Shown here piece after piece: positions 14,002-16,472 of a DNA stretch of 16,472 bases. Location of the stretch: positions 1 to 16,472 of the forward strand of contig JBKQSL010000329.1 in NCBI GenBank assembly GCA_052143655.1. Reading direction: 5' to 3'. Position 1 is the first letter of the stretch. Each line of letters starts with the position of its first letter. The translations under genes were made by a program, and so were the position numbers. Under the pieces are notes generated by a model. That model searched no databases and was not told the origin of the DNA. It saw only the letters and a program-made list of their open reading frames with translations. The DNA is from CAVSUR01 sp052143655 (GTDB lineage Bacteria; Actinomycetota; Actinomycetes; Streptosporangiales; Streptosporangiaceae).

Positions 14002-14699
14002 GCGCCGCGGCCGCCGTGACCGGATCGCAGGGCCTGTGGTTCGTGTCCCGGGCCAGCGGGCTGGCGGTGCTGGTCGCGTTCACCGTCGTGCTGGTGCTCG
14101 GCGCCGCCGCGCGGATGGGCTCGGCACCGCGGCGGCTGCCGCGGTTCGTCTTCGGCGAGGTGCACCGGGCGCTGGCGCTGTTCTCGGTGGCCTTCCTGGC
14201 CCTGCACGTGCTGACGGCCCTGCTCGACCCGTACGTCACGATCGGCTGGGCCGCGGCCCTGGTGCCGTTCGCCTCCGGGTACCGGACGCTGGCGATCGGC
14301 CTGGGCACGCTGGCGGTCGACCTCGGCGGCGCCGTGCTGGTCACCAGCCTGGCGCGGGCCCGGCTGGGCTGGCGGGCCTGGCGGGCGGTGCACTGGCTGG
14401 CGTACCTGGCCTGGCCTGCTGCGTTCGCGCACTCGCTGACCGCAGGCGGTGACCTGCGGATCTGGTGGGTGGCGCTGATCGAGTGGGCCTGCGCCGGGGC
14501 CGCTGCGACGGCCGCGGCGGCCCGGCTCGGGCAGGCGATCTCCGCAGGCCGCGCCGCAGGCCGGCCGGCGGCGAAGTCCCCGGTGCCGCCAGCCGGCCTG
14601 CCGGCCGGCACCGAGCACCGTGAACGTGACCGCGCCCTGGCGGCGCAGGAAGGAGACACCGGCAGTGCGCACCCTGGCCAGCGCGGGCGAGCATGCTGA
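13998..14699 (+). CDS. Ferric-reductase-like transmembrane cytochrome b
   Basis: The 233-residue membrane protein has about five or six helices and two pairs of conserved His. H56 (FGEVHRALALFS) and H70 (FLALHVLTALLD) lie on one side, and H132 (WRAVHWLAYLAWP) and H145 (AAFAHSLTAGGD) on the other. The 14- and 13-residue spacings are those of ferric-reductase/NOX-type domains binding two b hemes across the membrane. It has no flavin/NADPH domain of its own, so electrons must come from a partner, most simply the adjacent NADH dehydrogenase-like protein and ferredoxin. GTG 13998 overlaps the apbE stop (GTGA). The ~45-residue C-terminal tail is Pro/Ala/charged and lies outside the membrane; its last 35 bases overlap the next gene. 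Confidence 0.9.
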   Translation: MSAAAAVTGSQGLWFVSRASGLAVLVAFTVVLVLGAAARMGSAPRRLPRFVFGEVHRALALFSVAFLALHVLTALLDPYVTIGWAAALVPFASGYRTLAIGLGTLAVDLGGAVLVTSLARARLGWRAWRAVHWLAYLAWPAAFAHSLTAGGDLRIWWVALIEWACAGAAATAAAARLGQAISAGRAAGRPAAKSPVPPAGLPAGTEHRERDRALAAQEGDTGSAHPGQRGRAC

Positions 14700-15975
14700 G
14701 CAGGCGGAACGGCAGCGGGGCAGCGGCCTGCCCAGGCTGCTGCCCGACGGCTTCGCCGCCGGCCCGGCCAGCCTGGCTGAGCACCGGGCCCGGTACGGAC
14801 CGCCGCCGTCCGCGGTCGGTGCCGCGGACCGGGCCGCCCTGCTGGAGCAGGTCCGGCGATCCGGGCTGACCGGCCGCGGCGGCGCCGGGTTCCCGGTGGC
14901 GGTCAAGCTGGCCGCCGTCGCGGCCGGGCAGGCGCCGGTCGTGGTCGCCAACGGCACCGAGGGCGAGCCCGGCTCGGCCAAGGACAAGATCCTGCTGGCC
15001 CGGTCTCCGCACCTGGTGCTCGACGGCGCCGTGCTCGCGGCCGGGCTGACGGGGGCCCGGCGCGTGATCGTGAACGCGCACCCGAGCGTGGCCAGCATCG
15101 TGGCCGAGGCCGCCGCGCAGCGCCGGCCGCCGGGGCCGCCGCGGCCCGGGCGGGTCCGGATCCGGGTCGTCGAGGCCGCCGGCGGCTTCGTGGCCGGGGA
15201 GGCCCGGGCCGTGGTCAACTGGCTCGGCCACCGCGAGCCCGTGCCGGTGGCCGCGCCGCCCCGGCTGTCCGAGCGCGGCCTCGGCGGTGCCCCGACGCTG
15301 GTGCAGAACGTCGAGACGCTGGCGCACCTGGCGCTCATCGGCCGGTACGGCGCGGCCTGGTTCCGGTCCGCCGGCACGCCGCAGGAGCCCGGATCCATGC
15401 TGGTCACCGTGCTCGGCGCGGTGCGAGAGCCGGCGGTGCACGAGATCGCGATCGGCACCCCGCTCGGCGCGATCCTGGCGCGGTCCGGCGGCGCCGACCG
15501 GCCGCTGCAGGCCCTGCTCATCGGCGGCTACTTCGGCAGCTGGATCCCGGCGGACGGCGCGGGCCGACTGCCGTTCTCCCGGGCCGGCCTGGCCCCGGCC
15601 GGCGCGGACATCGGGGCCGGGCTGATCGCGGCCCTGCCCCGGGACGCGTGCGGGCTGGCCGAGACCGCCCGGCTGGCCCGCTACCTGGCCGGCTCCTCGG
15701 CGGGGCAGTGCGGCCCGTGCCTGTTCGGCCTGGACGCCATCGCCGGGCAGCTGGAGCGGATCGCGGCGGGCAGCTCGTCCGACCAGCGGCTGCTGCGCCG
15801 CTGGCTGGGCCAGGTGGACGGGCGGGGCGCCTGCAGCCACCCGGACGGCGCGGTCCGGCTGGTCCGCAGCGCGCTGACCGTGTTCGAGGCCGAGCTGGCC
15901 GACCATGCGGCGGGCTGGTGCTGCGGCACCGCCGCTGGGACGATCCTGCCGGTGCCCCCGCGGCGGCTGCGATGA
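14665..15975 (+). CDS. NuoF-like NADH dehydrogenase (complex I 51-kDa family, FMN/Fe-S)
   Basis: The 436-residue protein is related to the NADH-oxidising subunit of complex I. The FMN/NADH-binding glycine loop GLTGRGGAGFPVAVKL is at ~67-82 and VVANGTEGEPGSAKDK at ~93-108. A SLBB-like region lies near 245-300 (MLVTVLGAVREPAVHEIAIG). The Fe-S domain has SSAGQCGPCLFGLDAIAGQL at 344-363 and GRGACSHPDGA with C390. The normal N3 motif is ESCGxCxPC plus a later Cys; here the first Cys is Ala346, leaving C349, C352 and C390. No NuoE or NuoG neighbours are present. Start GTG 14665 is preferred because AGGAAGGAG lies just upstream; the longer GTG 14620 lacks a site. It overlaps the next gene's ATG. Likely role: oxidise NADH and pass electrons to the ferredoxin or cytochrome. 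Confidence 0.88.
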   Translation: MRTLASAGEHAEQAERQRGSGLPRLLPDGFAAGPASLAEHRARYGPPPSAVGAADRAALLEQVRRSGLTGRGGAGFPVAVKLAAVAAGQAPVVVANGTEGEPGSAKDKILLARSPHLVLDGAVLAAGLTGARRVIVNAHPSVASIVAEAAAQRRPPGPPRPGRVRIRVVEAAGGFVAGEARAVVNWLGHREPVPVAAPPRLSERGLGGAPTLVQNVETLAHLALIGRYGAAWFRSAGTPQEPGSMLVTVLGAVREPAVHEIAIGTPLGAILARSGGADRPLQALLIGGYFGSWIPADGAGRLPFSRAGLAPAGADIGAGLIAALPRDACGLAETARLARYLAGSSAGQCGPCLFGLDAIAGQLERIAAGSSSDQRLLRRWLGQVDGRGACSHPDGAVRLVRSALTVFEAELADHAAGWCCGTAAGTILPVPPRRLR

Positions 15976-16196
15976 CGGGCCGGAATGCTGGTCCGGTGCT
16001 GCGCGTTGACCCCATCGCCTGCGACGGGCGCGGGCTGTGCGCGGAGCTGTTGCCGGAGCTGATCAGGCTGGACGACTGGGGTTTCCCGGTCCTGTCCGGC
16101 GAGCCGGTGCCCCGGTCGCTGCGCGCGGACGCGGCGGCGACGGTGCGGGCGTGTCCCCTGCTGGCACTGCGGCTGGCGGACCCGCGGCCGGGATAG
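15972..16196 (+). CDS. Single-cluster ferredoxin (3Fe-4S type)
   Basis: A 74-residue ferredoxin with Cys in ACDGRGLCAELLPELI (C-x5-C) and RACPLLALRL (C-P near the end), a spacing typical of actinobacterial 3Fe-4S ferredoxins of the 'D...C.g.g.C....pe.f.ld..g' type. ATG 15972 overlaps the dehydrogenase TGA (ATGA), so the two are probably made together and act together. It would take electrons from the NuoF-like protein to the membrane cytochrome or another acceptor. Only three ligand Cys are present, which argues against a 4Fe-4S cluster. Confidence 0.88.
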   Translation: MTGRNAGPVLRVDPIACDGRGLCAELLPELIRLDDWGFPVLSGEPVPRSLRADAAATVRACPLLALRLADPRPG

Positions 16197-16218
16197 CGGG
16201 CCAGGCCACAGCGGCCCG
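16197..16218 (+). terminator. Weak hairpin after the ferredoxin gene
   Basis: CGGGCC (16197-16202) and GGCCCG (16213-16218) can pair over a ten-base loop immediately after the ferredoxin stop. The stem is only six base pairs and no T-run follows, so termination is uncertain. Confidence 0.3.
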
Positions 16219-16252
16219 GGTGCCGGAATGAATCCGCGAGCCTGCGGCTTCT

Positions 16253-16268
16253 ATACCCACAGGGGTAT
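16253..16268. promoter_or_regulatory. CsoR/CstR-like palindromic operator before thioredoxin
   Basis: ATACCC-ACAG-GGGTAT is a perfect 6-4-6 inverted repeat, 30 bases upstream of the thioredoxin ATG and in AT-richer sequence than its surroundings. CsoR (copper) and CstR (persulfide) repressors bind ATACCC/GGGTAT-type palindromes. No such repressor gene lies in the window. Confidence 0.55.
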
Positions 16269-16298
16269 CATGAGGCCCTGCCAGACGAGGAGGACATA

Positions 16299-16472
16299 AT
16301 GGCGACTGTTGAGCTGACGACCGAGAACTTCACCGAGACCACGACCGGCGACGGGCTGGTTCTTGTCGACTTCTGGGCCTCCTGGTGCGGGCCGTGCCGG
16401 ATGTTCGCGCCGGTGTTCGAGCGGGCGTCGGCCAAGCACGCGGACGCGGTGTTCGGCAAGGTGGACACCGAG
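16299..16472 (+). CDS. trxA: Thioredoxin, 3' end beyond window
   Basis: The visible 58 residues start MATVELTTENFTETTTGDGL and reach the active site FWASWCGPCRMFAPVFERAS with the redox pair WCGPC, then AKHADAVFGKVDTE, in the usual thioredoxin order. It reduces protein disulfides in the cytoplasm. GAGGAGG lies six bases upstream of ATG 16299. A separate promoter is likely because a 102-base gap with a palindromic operator separates it from the ferredoxin. The C-terminal half with the cis-Pro loop is outside the window. Confidence 0.95.
   Translation, partial: MATVELTTENFTETTTGDGLVLVDFWASWCGPCRMFAPVFERASAKHADAVFGKVDTE

Noticed and set aside
13965..15521. A long minus-strand open frame opposite the redox cassette
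   Set aside because: It is antisense to the recognisable cytochrome and NuoF-like genes and shows no family motifs.
1..16472. tRNA, rRNA, CRISPR array, insertion sequence or prophage
   Set aside because: No tRNA-like cloverleaf, spacer-repeat pattern, transposase motif or terminal inverted repeat pair was found by reading both strands, although weak remnants could be missed without a search.

Overview
The window is very GC-rich with strong G/C bias at third codon positions, frequent GTG starts, one probable TTG start, and stop/start overlaps of one or four bases. This, together with a DUF1918 protein and actinobacterial-type ferredoxin and redox genes, points to a high-GC actinomycete. The genus cannot be fixed from the sequence.

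Left edge (1-1115): the tail of a probable PPOX/F420-type flavin oxidoreductase (+) converges on a GNAT acetyltransferase (-). Upstream of the acetyltransferase lies a MarR-type regulator that appears frameshifted and truncated.

Centre left (1150-9230, minus strand): a compact operon that appears to encode a complete V/A-type rotary ATPase. Transcription order is stator-stalk coiled coil (G/H-like), C, I, K, F, E, A, B, D. Most junctions overlap by a few bases. It encodes catalytic A with an intact P-loop, non-catalytic B, rotor D/F/C, stator E/H/I and the membrane ring subunit K.

Middle (9231-10232): a regulatory region of about 230 bp separates the ATPase operon from a divergent DUF1918 gene. 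It holds two DosR/DevR-like boxes, which suggests (by inference) hypoxia or redox control. DUF1918 is followed by a 12-bp-stem terminator-like hairpin and a SulP anion transporter that has lost its middle and now contains a stop.

Right side (10148-16472): a two-component system (OmpR-type regulator and histidine kinase, minus strand) diverges from a plus-strand electron-transfer cassette. The cassette encodes a small one-TM Thr-rich protein, an ApbE flavin transferase, a four-His ferric-reductase-like membrane cytochrome, a NuoF-like NADH dehydrogenase and a single-cluster ferredoxin. The genes are all overlapping or nearly so, suggesting one functional unit that moves electrons from NADH through FMN and Fe-S to a membrane heme protein, with ApbE supplying covalently bound FMN to an unidentified acceptor. 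A thioredoxin gene, cut by the window edge, follows behind a CsoR/CstR-like palindrome. No rRNA, tRNA, CRISPR array or intact insertion sequence was seen.
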